Shown one piece after another: positions 1-7,493 of a stretch of 64,000 nt of DNA. Position 1 is the first letter of the stretch. Each line of letters opens with the position of its first letter. A program made the position numbers and the translations under genes. A model generated the notes under the pieces. The model saw only the letters and a program-made list of their open reading frames with translations, did no database searches and had not been told where the DNA came from. Source of the DNA: 21-14-0-10-47-8 sp966211795 (lineage in GTDB: Bacteria > Bdellovibrionota > Bdellovibrionia > Bdellovibrionales > Bdellovibrionaceae); contig CBIHNW010000024.1 in the NCBI GenBank assembly GCA_966211795.1, positions 11,396 through 75,395 on the forward strand. Direction: 5' to 3'.

Positions 1-68
1 TCCTAGGCGAGTGTCCATATTAAGGGATTGTAAAGGTCGGCCGAAGAGAGACTGTCGAAGGAGATGAC

Positions 69-434
69 ATGGAAGCAAAGTTGAAGAATCAAGGGGAAGT
101 TGCCATCATCACGATTCAAGGTCCGCTGGAGATTGAGAAAACTCAGGGCTTTCGCGAGATCTGCCTTCGTCATTTTTTAGGTAAGAAGATCATTTTCAAT
201 ATGCAAAAGGCGGCCTTTGTGGGCTCGACTGGACTGCAGGCCTTTCTTGAAACCGTGCGCACGCTCAGTGAAGAGAATCAGCACGGGTTGAAGGTGGTCG
301 GGGTTCAGGCGGAATTCAAACGCATTTTCCAAAATCTGGAAATCCAACGTCTGCAGATGCATGACTCGATGGACGGAGCTTTATCTAGCTTTGCTTTCGA
401 AGATCATTCAACTTCGAACTCAACTCAAGGTTGA
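69..434 (+). CDS. STAS-domain protein, anti-sigma-factor antagonist type
   Basis: A 121-residue single STAS domain, the usual length for stand-alone SpoIIAA/RsbV-like proteins. In that family the protein frees a sigma factor or other target by binding an anti-sigma kinase and is switched by Ser/Thr phosphorylation. The signature loop reads FVGSTGLQAF at residues 50-59, where SpoIIAA-like proteins have DSSGL; Thr54 sits at the phosphoacceptor position and the usual Asp is Gly52. The start is supported by GGAG five bases upstream of ATG. No kinase partner is adjacent. The 3' end overlaps the convergent coiled-coil gene by 50 nt and the stop codon lies in a terminator stem. Family is clear; pathway is unknown. 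Confidence 0.85.
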   Translation: MEAKLKNQGEVAIITIQGPLEIEKTQGFREICLRHFLGKKIIFNMQKAAFVGSTGLQAFLETVRTLSEENQHGLKVVGVQAEFKRIFQNLEIQRLQMHDSMDGALSSFAFEDHSTSNSTQG

Positions 435-1491
435 GTTTTTCCAGCGAGGCGAGCGACAGCTTCAATTTTTCATTCTCTTCTGACTTCGCCGTCCACATAT
501 AGCGAAGGCTCGTCATTTGCTCGTCCAATTCTTCGCGCGAGGCGAGATGACTTTGCACTTGGGCTTTCAGTTGTTCCCGCTCGGCCTGCAGATCGATGAT
601 CGTCAATTGATTTTCGGTCAAGCGCCCCTTCATTTCGCGGGACGTGCTTCGCAAATGCTCAAGCTCGGTCTGCACCTCTTTTTGAAAATCTTCTTTGTTG
701 CGGCGTAAAGAGACGACCAGATTTTCCAGCTCGTCTTGGCGCTCGAGACAGCGGTCCAACACCTGCGTCTTTTGCTCGAGGGCTTGATTGTTTTCGTTCA
801 AGACTTCGAGCTGCTTTTGCAATGAGCCTTTTTCTTTTTCGAAACTTTCAATCAGGCTGTTTTGATTCATCTCGTAAAATCGGGCCAGCTGATCGCGGTC
901 GTCCTTCAGGGCCTGAATTTTATTTTGCAGCTCGATGGCCTGCGCGTCTTTCACATTGAGTTCTTGATTCAAGCCTTGAACCTGGGCGTGCAGGGCCTGC
1001 GCGTAGCCCTTGAGATTTTGCAAATACGGTTTGATCGTGGATTTGACACGGTCCTGGTAACGCTTTAATTTTTCAACCTGCGCTTCCAGGCGCTGGTACT
1101 CGGGAAAGCGCTCCTGAAAGGTGCGCACTTCGCTTTCGAGTTGTTTGTGTTTTTCTTTCCAGATCAATTCTTTCTCTTTCCAAATCAGGTTTTGATCGGA
1201 AACGGAAGAGTAGGAAAGGTTTAAATCTTTGACGTCTTGTTGAAGGGCGCGGTTTTCGTCCTCGAGGGTGGTCATGCGACGGAGATTGACCTTGAGCCGG
1301 GCCATCAAATCTTCGTTCTGCGAAATCAAGGCTTCGACCGTACCGGATTTTCTCACGTCGCGCGGAATTTGTTTGAAGTCGAAAATCTCTGGATCGGGTT
1401 GTCTTTTCAGTCGGGCCGCGAGAGCGTTTTCTTCGTTCTCGACAAAATCCACATCGACCATGTTGAGCGGTTGGAAAGATCCATTTTCCAT
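385..1491 (-). CDS. coiled-coil protein of unknown function
   Basis: A 368-residue protein, almost wholly predicted coiled coil from about residue 50 to the end: charged heptads rich in Glu, Gln, Leu, Lys and Arg, without signal peptide or membrane segment. The N-terminal 50 residues (MENGSFQPLNMVDVDF...) are non-helical. I chose ATG at 1491 over the in-frame upstream start at 1521 because GGAGGAG stands five to six bases before it. It is divergent from the membrane protein at 1658 and convergent with the STAS gene. It could be a cytoskeletal, polarity or scaffold protein, but no family can be named from sequence. Confidence 0.75.
   Translation of the reverse strand: MENGSFQPLNMVDVDFVENEENALAARLKRQPDPEIFDFKQIPRDVRKSGTVEALISQNEDLMARLKVNLRRMTTLEDENRALQQDVKDLNLSYSSVSDQNLIWKEKELIWKEKHKQLESEVRTFQERFPEYQRLEAQVEKLKRYQDRVKSTIKPYLQNLKGYAQALHAQVQGLNQELNVKDAQAIELQNKIQALKDDRDQLARFYEMNQNSLIESFEKEKGSLQKQLEVLNENNQALEQKTQVLDRCLERQDELENLVVSLRRNKEDFQKEVQTELEHLRSTSREMKGRLTENQLTIIDLQAEREQLKAQVQSHLASREELDEQMTSLRYMWTAKSEENEKLKLSLASLEKLNLELSSKLNDLRKQS
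417..440 (+). terminator. intrinsic terminator overlapping the STAS stop codon
   Basis: An 8-bp stem, AACTCAAC (417-424) with GTTGAGTT (430-437), 5-nt loop, followed by T residues. The stop codon TGA (432-434) lies inside the right arm, so a ribosome reaching the stop would cover the hairpin. It also lies in the 3' end of the convergent gene. Confidence 0.6.
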
Positions 1492-1657
1492 AGAGCTCCT
1501 CCGAGCATAAATACGGGCCATCTTGGTCCCAAGTCTATTGTCTCAAATAGGGTCGACCAAAGTCAAAATCTCGACAGTATTTCGTGAATTCGGTCGCTGG
1601 CTCTAGTCCTATGTCTAGACTCAACCATTGGCTGGTTTCTACCGAAGAGTCTCATGC

Positions 1658-2194
1658 ATGGGATTGCCAGTCAGAAGAGATTTAAAAGCCGAATTAAGTG
1701 CCATCAGCAATGACATGGGCCGGGCGGATACGCTTCGTCACAACGTTCTGACCTTTGTCGTCGAGGAAAACTATGACGGCGCGATCAAAGTGCTGAAAAC
1801 GTTTCTGGATAGCGAGTTCGAGATTCCGAAATCGCGAGAGCGCGTCGAGCGCTACATTCAGCATTCAATTGATTTGGTGAATGCCATTCGCGCCAAGCGC
1901 AAGTTTCCGGGAGCGCAAAGCCTGACGACCGCCAAGCAGCAAGAGCTCAATGAAAAGTTCGTCACCCATTTTTCCGAATTGCAATTCATCTTGAAAAAAG
2001 TCGAACGCATCCAGCATGAAGTCCGACTTGAAGACATCCGCTCGACCGTTTGGATTGTCCAGGCATTGATCACATCGGCAATTGTCATTGCCGTCGTCGC
2101 ATTTCTTTTAGACGTCAATCAGGGTCTCTTAGAAACCACCATTGTGGTGGCGGATGATGTGTTTAGGGACTTAACCAACTGGATCTTCCGGTAG
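1658..2194 (+). CDS. unknown protein with one C-terminal membrane helix
   Basis: A 178-residue protein: a mainly helical, charged N-terminal region (about 1-130), then one hydrophobic segment (IVQALITSAIVIAVVAFLLD) and a short tail of about 25 residues that may lie outside the cytoplasm. No signal peptide. ATG at 1658 is preferred over the TTG at 1628, although the ribosome site is weak for both. The stop codon lies at the edge of the 25-bp inverted repeat starting at 2191. I do not recognise the family; it looks like a tail-anchored or single-pass protein. Confidence 0.65.
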   Translation: MGLPVRRDLKAELSAISNDMGRADTLRHNVLTFVVEENYDGAIKVLKTFLDSEFEIPKSRERVERYIQHSIDLVNAIRAKRKFPGAQSLTTAKQQELNEKFVTHFSELQFILKKVERIQHEVRLEDIRSTVWIVQALITSAIVIAVVAFLLDVNQGLLETTIVVADDVFRDLTNWIFR

Positions 2195-2288
2195 AAGCCG
2201 TCCCCTGAAGCCAAATCCTTCGTTGTTGCGCTGAAAGCGCACCTTTGGTGCGACCTCCTCGACTTTGGCTCCAGGTGACGGCTTCTAC
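2191..2288. repeat. 98-bp imperfect palindromic element with inner hairpins
   Basis: The arms 2191-2215 and 2264-2288 are inverted copies, 23 of 25 positions matching. The space between carries two further short hairpins: GCGCT-GAA-AGCGC (2228-2240) and, overlapping it, GCACC-TTT-GGTGC (2239-2251). The left arm begins at the stop codon of the upstream gene. The structure suits a REP/MITE-like repeat or a folded 3' UTR. No T-run directly follows, so it is not a standard terminator. Confidence 0.6.
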
Positions 2289-2505
2289 CTTATTCACTGC
2301 TTTTTTTGGGGGAGATGGGAATGGGGCTGAGGCTGAGGAGGGGTCGATCCTTCGATTGGTCTTGTAGCCAGTGCAGTTAATTTGGACTTTGGCTCAATTT
2401 TGTCTGAGTTCGGACTGGTTTTGGCTTCAAGTTTTACTTTAGGTTTTTCTCAAGTCAGATTTTTGTTTTTATCTGACTTGAGGGTTTTCGTGTAACTTTG
2501 GGTTA
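2289..2505. other. T-rich intergenic region with a perfect 12-bp hairpin
   Basis: With the palindromic element this fills a 311-bp gap between convergent genes. It has no supported gene. It holds a perfect 12-bp stem, CTCAAGTCAGAT (2449-2460) and ATCTGACTTGAG (2471-2482), around a T-rich 10-nt loop. The hairpin could end transcription of the convergent genes, although the flanking tracts (GGTTTT on +, A-rich on -) are not those of a textbook terminator. Confidence 0.5.
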
Positions 2506-3741
2506 TTATTTTGATTTTAGCTTTTGGTAGGCGCCTTCGAGAACGGGGAGAAATTGGCCTCTGGGGAGGTTTTTACCGTTAACGAAGATGGTTGGTGTGC
2601 CCTGGATTTTGGCGTTGGCGCCTTCTTGGGCCATGGCTTGGAGCAGATCCTGGCTGGCGTCTGAATTCATACAGGTTTGCATGTTTTCAAAGTCGACTCC
2701 GAGATCTTTGCTCATTTGTTCAATGATCGGTTTCACATCCGAAACCTGGTGAAGATCTTCTTGATGTTCAAATACCCAATGGTGCGCTTTCCATCCCAAT
2801 TTTGAAATTTGCTCAGCGCACATGACTCCAGCGCCAAGCTTGCAACGAAGGCCGTCGCCACGATTGGGGATCGCTTTGTTGCAAGTTCCATCCAAAGTGA
2901 AAACTTTGAAAATCATTTTAACATCGGGATGCGACTGGGTAAAAGCTTCGAGCGGCACGGACGCCATTTTGCAATGCGGACATAGAAAATCGGCGAATTC
3001 GACAATGGTCATAACCGGTGTCGGAGCGGTGCTGCCTTGAACCAGTCCGCGATCGGCCTGAAAACTTTGGGCGCTGGAGGCTTCCCACTCGTTCAAAGAA
3101 TCTTGCACCATCATTTCTATTTTGCCAAAACCTGCCGAGCTCAGGGCCATGTTATTCACCACCCAGGCAGAGGCCGGAATCAGAACCAACAAAATCAGCA
3201 CCCAGCGAGCCTGACCAAAAAGATGGTTCAAGTCATTTGCCAGGGAATGCAGTGGACGCGCAGTCTGAATCTGCCAGGTCCCGACCAGTTGCAAAAGCGA
3301 GAGCACATAGGCGGCCATGCAAAACAGACAATAAGTTCCAAGCCAGAAAGTCGAAATGCTTCCCATCACGATCGAGACCACGAATGTAAATGCGGACAAC
3401 CAGAATAGCATGCGACGAAGCCAGTCGGGAGAGGCGCTGAGCTCAAAGCGAGTCGACACCAGCAAGACGAAAAATACGATTTGCGTGATCAGCCCCAAGA
3501 GCGCAACCGGGATTCCCCAGATATTGGCGTAACGGCTGGCCGCTACGCTGTCGCAGTTAAAGGTCGCCGAAAGATTGCAAATGGCTGGACCCGAGGCGGA
3601 ACCGAGCTTCAATTGATAGTGTTGGTTTGTCAGGTACAAGTGTGTGGCCATGGTCAGCAGGCTCACCACGAAGAGAAATAGGAACCATGTTTTGGCAGAG
3701 ATTCGGCTGTTCGGACTGGAGGAGGAAGAAGAGTTTTGCAT
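2506..3741 (-). CDS. VKOR-DsbA fusion, periplasmic disulfide-forming protein
   Basis: A 411-residue two-domain protein. Residues 17-200 form a vitamin K epoxide reductase domain with about five membrane helices, the loop cysteine pair C55/C63 and the redox pair CLFC (C138/C141). Residues 235-411 form a DsbA/thioredoxin-fold domain with active site CPHC (C254/C257) and a cis-Pro loop (GTPTIFVNG). In this family the VKOR part oxidises the DsbA part and passes electrons to quinone, replacing DsbB. The fusion puts oxidase and regenerator in one chain, with the thioredoxin domain outside the membrane. It stands alone, divergent from the ChaN-like gene. A DsbC-like role for the thioredoxin domain is possible. 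Confidence 0.9.
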   Translation of the reverse strand: MQNSSSSSSPNSRISAKTWFLFLFVVSLLTMATHLYLTNQHYQLKLGSASGPAICNLSATFNCDSVAASRYANIWGIPVALLGLITQIVFFVLLVSTRFELSASPDWLRRMLFWLSAFTFVVSIVMGSISTFWLGTYCLFCMAAYVLSLLQLVGTWQIQTARPLHSLANDLNHLFGQARWVLILLVLIPASAWVVNNMALSSAGFGKIEMMVQDSLNEWEASSAQSFQADRGLVQGSTAPTPVMTIVEFADFLCPHCKMASVPLEAFTQSHPDVKMIFKVFTLDGTCNKAIPNRGDGLRCKLGAGVMCAEQISKLGWKAHHWVFEHQEDLHQVSDVKPIIEQMSKDLGVDFENMQTCMNSDASQDLLQAMAQEGANAKIQGTPTIFVNGKNLPRGQFLPVLEGAYQKLKSK

Positions 3742-3812
3742 GAACCTATTAGAGCCAAAAAGAATTTTGAAATCAATGTTTTGTCATGCCACAATGTGAG
3801 GGAATGAATGCC

Positions 3813-5426
3813 ATGTCTTCTTCCTCCTCTCTTTCATCTCGCCGTTGGATCCAGCTTCGTCACGATCTGTATGAGCAAGTGCAAAAGCACGTGTTGGCGT
3901 TATTGGGCGAAAGTTCGCCAGGACTGCTGCGTTACCAAGAGGAGTACGAAAGAGAGATCAGTCGAGCCTGGAAAGTCTCGTCTCGGGAAAAGCTTCTGGC
4001 AGCGGTTCAGAAGGCACGGGTGGTGTGGCTTGGAGATTTTCATGCGCTTCAACAATCGCAAAAAGCTCAGCTGCGAATTCTGAAAGCCTTGCCACAAACC
4101 CAAGATATTGTCTTAGGCGTCGAATGCATTGAAGCGCGCCATCAAGGGCATTTGGATCGTTATCTTCAGGGAAAGTTAAGCGAGCGAGAGTTCTTAAAAG
4201 CCGTCGAGTGGAAGCGAAGCTGGGGCTTTCCTTGGGAACATTATAAACCCTTGTTTCGCTGGGCCTTTAAAAATAAAGTGCGAATCTTTGCACTGAATCT
4301 TAAGGCCGAGCAGAAGTCCATTCGCTCCCTGCGTGAACGGGATGAATTTTCGGGTCGAAAGATTGCGGAAATCCTGAAGCAAAATCCCCAGTCTCGGATG
4401 TTTGTCATTTTTGGCGACTTGCACTTGGCAGGAAAACATCTTCCGCAGGTGGTCAGCAAGTATTTGAAAAGCAGTTCGTTTGCCTTCGTCTTTCAGAATC
4501 CAGAGAAAATTTATTTTCAGCTTCTCAAGAAAGAAATCGAACATCAGGTCGATGTGGTCGAGCTTTCCAAAAATCGGTATTGTTTGGTCAGCGTTCCGCC
4601 GTGGGTCAAGTGGCAAAATTATCTGCTGTATCTCGAGTCACATTACGACCGAAGTTTTGATGATGATTTGGATTTGACGGATTACGTCGCCAAATACATC
4701 AAGCTCATCGGCGAAGATCTCAGCGTTCAGGTGGCAACGGATCACTTTGCGATCGCCACTGCGAATGATCGCGGCGCCTGGGCCCAGATGCAGAAGGCTC
4801 TGACGGAAAAAGAGCTCGAGATCGTTCGCTCTTGGATCGAAGACGGCCGCAGTTTCTTTCTGCCCGAGGCTGGCATTGGTTACTTGGGACGACCTTCAGT
4901 GAACGCGGCGGCTCAGTTGGCGATGGCGATTGTATCCGCTTCGCTCAGTGGTCAGAAAAAAATTCCGGCAAAATTTCCGCAAGACTTTGTGAAAATGATT
5001 TGGCTCGAGGCGGTCCAGTATTTCGGTAGCAAGTTGATCAATCCCAAGCGAAAAACGAACACGCTGAATGACATCAAAGCCAGTCTGATGGCCCGCAATC
5101 CGGTGGATCAAGGCAAAGAAGCCATGCAATTGGCCCTGAGTCAGAAGATGCTGGAGCTCTTGCACCTCTCGCAGGGGCGTAAGGAGCGGGAGCTGATTCG
5201 TCCGCGAAAGCGCAAGGCCTACCTCGAGGCTGCGCGAATTTTAGGCGGCATCATGGGTGAAAAACTTTATTTTGCCTATCGACGAAAGCTGCTCTCAAAA
5301 AATTCGTTGTTGAGTCTTTTGAAAAAGCCTTTGGACGCCGAAGGTTTCCCGTATTTCTATTGGGAGATTTTGGAAGTCGTGGAAAACTTCCCGGAACCAT
5401 TTCAGTCCAAAACCGAAAAAATGTAG
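3813..5426 (+). CDS. ChaN/Tiki-superfamily protein with an unknown C-terminal half
   Basis: A 537-residue protein. Residues about 60-240 carry the ChaN/Tiki (haem-binding uptake or metallohydrolase) pattern: VVWLGDFHALQQSQ, then GVECIEARHQG, a WGFPW segment and FVIFGDLHLAGKH. The acidic and histidine residues fit the proposed metal or haem site. Residues about 250-537 match nothing I recognise, and the protein is about twice the usual ChaN length. No signal peptide is seen, unlike ChaN lipoproteins. ATG at 3813 is chosen because GAGGG lies 10 nt upstream; ATGs at 3786 and 3804 lack a proper site. It is convergent with the HU gene. Confidence 0.7.
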   Translation: MSSSSSLSSRRWIQLRHDLYEQVQKHVLALLGESSPGLLRYQEEYEREISRAWKVSSREKLLAAVQKARVVWLGDFHALQQSQKAQLRILKALPQTQDIVLGVECIEARHQGHLDRYLQGKLSEREFLKAVEWKRSWGFPWEHYKPLFRWAFKNKVRIFALNLKAEQKSIRSLRERDEFSGRKIAEILKQNPQSRMFVIFGDLHLAGKHLPQVVSKYLKSSSFAFVFQNPEKIYFQLLKKEIEHQVDVVELSKNRYCLVSVPPWVKWQNYLLYLESHYDRSFDDDLDLTDYVAKYIKLIGEDLSVQVATDHFAIATANDRGAWAQMQKALTEKELEIVRSWIEDGRSFFLPEAGIGYLGRPSVNAAAQLAMAIVSASLSGQKKIPAKFPQDFVKMIWLEAVQYFGSKLINPKRKTNTLNDIKASLMARNPVDQGKEAMQLALSQKMLELLHLSQGRKERELIRPRKRKAYLEAARILGGIMGEKLYFAYRRKLLSKNSLLSLLKKPLDAEGFPYFYWEILEVVENFPEPFQSKTEKM

Positions 5427-5452
5427 AAACAGTCTCGCGAATGCTGGAAAAA

Positions 5453-5725
5453 TTAATTCAGAAGGTCTTTAAAGTCTTTGCCTGGCTTAAAGCGCGGCAC
5501 CTTGGATCCCGGAATCATGACCGGTGCGCCCGTTTTTGGATTTCTTCCATTGCGCGATTTGCGGCTGAGGCGTGAGAAAGTTCCAAAGCCAACCAGTTTC
5601 ACTTCATCCCCTTTGGCGACAGACTTTTGAATGATCTGTAGGGTGGCGTCGAGAAAGTCCTCGGACTGCGTCTTCGTCAGTCCAGTTTTTTCAGCGACCT
5701 TTTCAATCAATTGAGCTTTATTCAT
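5453..5725 (-). CDS. HU-family DNA-binding protein
   Basis: A 90-residue HU/IHF protein that binds and bends DNA as a dimer. The start MNKAQLIEKVAEKTGLTK, the core VKLVGFGTFS and the DNA-arm segment RNGRNPKTG with a following proline are all present. ATG at 5725 has GAGG six bases upstream and is preferred to the upstream TTG at 5731. The residue pattern is closer to HU than to either IHF subunit. It is transcribed alone, convergent with the ChaN-like gene. Confidence 0.93.
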   Translation of the reverse strand: MNKAQLIEKVAEKTGLTKTQSEDFLDATLQIIQKSVAKGDEVKLVGFGTFSRLSRKSRNGRNPKTGAPVMIPGSKVPRFKPGKDFKDLLN

Positions 5726-5746
5726 TGCCAACCTCGGGGTGGTAGA

Positions 5747-5775
5747 AAGCTAAAAAAAGAGGCTTTGAGGGTCAA
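5747..5775 (-). promoter_or_regulatory. probable sigma-70 promoter of the HU gene
   Basis: On the minus strand, TTGACC (5775-5770) and TAGCTT (5752-5747) are separated by 17 bp. This would start transcription near 5740, 15 nt before the HU start codon, which suits the short leader carrying the GAGG site. Confidence 0.45.
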
Positions 5776-5949
5776 GATTTTTCCCGGAAATAGGTCCGGA
5801 TGAAATGGCGCAAAATCTGTTTGTTTGCTTGACAAAAAATCCAGATTTTCAGGCCGACGGAGAGTGATTTGATGACTCATTCTGAGAACTGGAAATTTTA
5901 ACTCCTTTGAATCATTCATTTATATGCAAAGCTGGCCGATATAACAGCT

Positions 5950-6630
5950 ATGGCAAAGCAGAATTTTTTATTCGTAACGGTGTGCTTGGTTCTGGTGACG
6001 GGAATCATGCAAAGCTATTTCCTTTTCGAGCAGCACTTCAGTCCGCACAAAGATGATCAAAAAAAGATCGAGGCTTTGAGAGAGGTCGTCGAAGAAAAAA
6101 ACCTTCGCATTGCCCAGCTAGAAACTCAGCTCGTCGACTTTCAACAAGAAGTGGCGGCCCAGTTGCCGGCCCTGAAAAAAGTCAGTCCGACTCCCAAAAC
6201 GTTTCAGCTTCGAAGCCTGGCGAGTGTGATGCAAAAGCCGCTGGATGCTTTTGAGATGTCAGGTGTCTTAAGCGAAAAAGCGCGCGCCGAATTTCGCCAT
6301 GGGGACTTTAAAAGCTCGGCTAAATCCTTTGCGCAGCTCACCCAAAAGTACCCAACCTCTCCGCTGGTGATCCAGGCCTATTTTTTCTGGGCCGAAAGTC
6401 TTTACATGAACCAGCAGCCGCAAGAGTGTTTGGATGTGATCGATCAAATGATGACCCATTTTCCAAATCATGAATTGACGGGGTTTATCATGTTGCGAAT
6501 GGGGCAAATTCTGCAGGCACGCAGCCGAACGGAAGAGGCCGCGGAAGTCTTCAAATTGGTCAGCCAAAATTTTGCCGGCAACAGTGAATTAAAGGTTCAA
6601 GCGGAGAGACTGTCCAAGTCGATTGAGTGA
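5950..6630 (+). CDS. envelope TPR protein, CpoB/YbgF-like
   Basis: A 226-residue protein. It has an N-terminal hydrophobic segment (residues 5-25, signal anchor or signal peptide), a coiled coil at 35-70, a linker, and a C-terminal set of tetratricopeptide repeats (about 115-225; RHGDFKSSAKSFAQLTQKYP and following units). This order resembles CpoB/YbgF of the Tol-Pal region, which links outer-membrane constriction with murein synthesis, but no tol genes are nearby. The start codon has no clear ribosome site. The next gene starts at the stop codon, so the two are probably translated together. Confidence 0.7.
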   Translation: MAKQNFLFVTVCLVLVTGIMQSYFLFEQHFSPHKDDQKKIEALREVVEEKNLRIAQLETQLVDFQQEVAAQLPALKKVSPTPKTFQLRSLASVMQKPLDAFEMSGVLSEKARAEFRHGDFKSSAKSFAQLTQKYPTSPLVIQAYFFWAESLYMNQQPQECLDVIDQMMTHFPNHELTGFIMLRMGQILQARSRTEEAAEVFKLVSQNFAGNSELKVQAERLSKSIE

Positions 6631-7388
6631 TGATGAAATGCGGATTGATTTTTTTATTTTTATTCCTGATTGCGGGTCCGGTCTGGGCCGAGCTGAAGTT
6701 CGTTGATTTGCCGCAAAATTGTTACACGCAAAAAACTTACCCCTGTCAGGTGCGCATTTCCGGAGGATCGCTCGCGATCGAGCGAGAATCCCAGATTTTA
6801 CATTTGGCCGACCAAGGCGCGATTTCGTTTCTCAGTGCAAATGAGCTGCAGTTTCTTTCGGGTGCGGCCTGGATTGAAAAAGCAAATGATTTGACGGTGA
6901 AGATTTCACCCGTCCTCAAAATTCAGATTTCGGGCGAATGGTTTGTAAAGAAAGAAAAAGATGCCACCATGAGCGTGCGCAATCTTGCCGGAGAAGCGAA
7001 ATTCATTTCGGACCGGGTGTTTGCGAGCGAGGCGCTGCCGATTGGATTTCAAAATTGGTATGGCTTGCTCGACACGAGCGGCAGTGTTTCTCGGGGAGTG
7101 ATCCGGCCTATCGAAGTGGGAGACTTTTTGAAAGACTGGCTTCCGATCTCGAATCTTTCGGTGGCTGAAATGAAACATCAAGTTTTGTCGTACAAAGAGC
7201 AATGGAAGGGTGCGCTGGAGCAATCGGCCCAATTGTACGCGCAGATCGCCACCCGGAGAATTGCCGCCGTCGAAGAGCGAGAACGGCTGAAGCTGGAAAA
7301 GGCGGCCTCGCATCGCCATGAGCAAGAAAAGTTGCGCCAGATGTATCGCGAACGCAATGGTTTCGGCGATCAGAAATCTAGTCCATAG
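6630..7388 (+). CDS. secreted protein of unknown function with a charged helical tail
   Basis: A 252-residue protein with a clear signal peptide (MKCGLIFLFLFLIAGPVWA, cut before Glu). The middle region is mainly beta, with short strands resembling FecR-like domains (about 60-140), but the similarity is too weak to assign. The tail from about residue 180 is a charged helix rich in Arg, Glu and Gln. ATG at 6630 overlaps the TGA of the TPR gene by one base; a GTG at 6627 is the alternative. Coupling to the TPR protein suggests both act in the periplasm. Confidence 0.65.
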   Translation: MMKCGLIFLFLFLIAGPVWAELKFVDLPQNCYTQKTYPCQVRISGGSLAIERESQILHLADQGAISFLSANELQFLSGAAWIEKANDLTVKISPVLKIQISGEWFVKKEKDATMSVRNLAGEAKFISDRVFASEALPIGFQNWYGLLDTSGSVSRGVIRPIEVGDFLKDWLPISNLSVAEMKHQVLSYKEQWKGALEQSAQLYAQIATRRIAAVEERERLKLEKAASHRHEQEKLRQMYRERNGFGDQKSSP

Positions 7389-7493
7389 TCCGGACCGACT
7401 TCGGACCAGAAGTGACCTTGGTAAGAGGGGTCTTGTCCCGGATCATGATATCCTAAAATGAGAATTGATTCTCTTGAATTTGGGGAGGACAGG

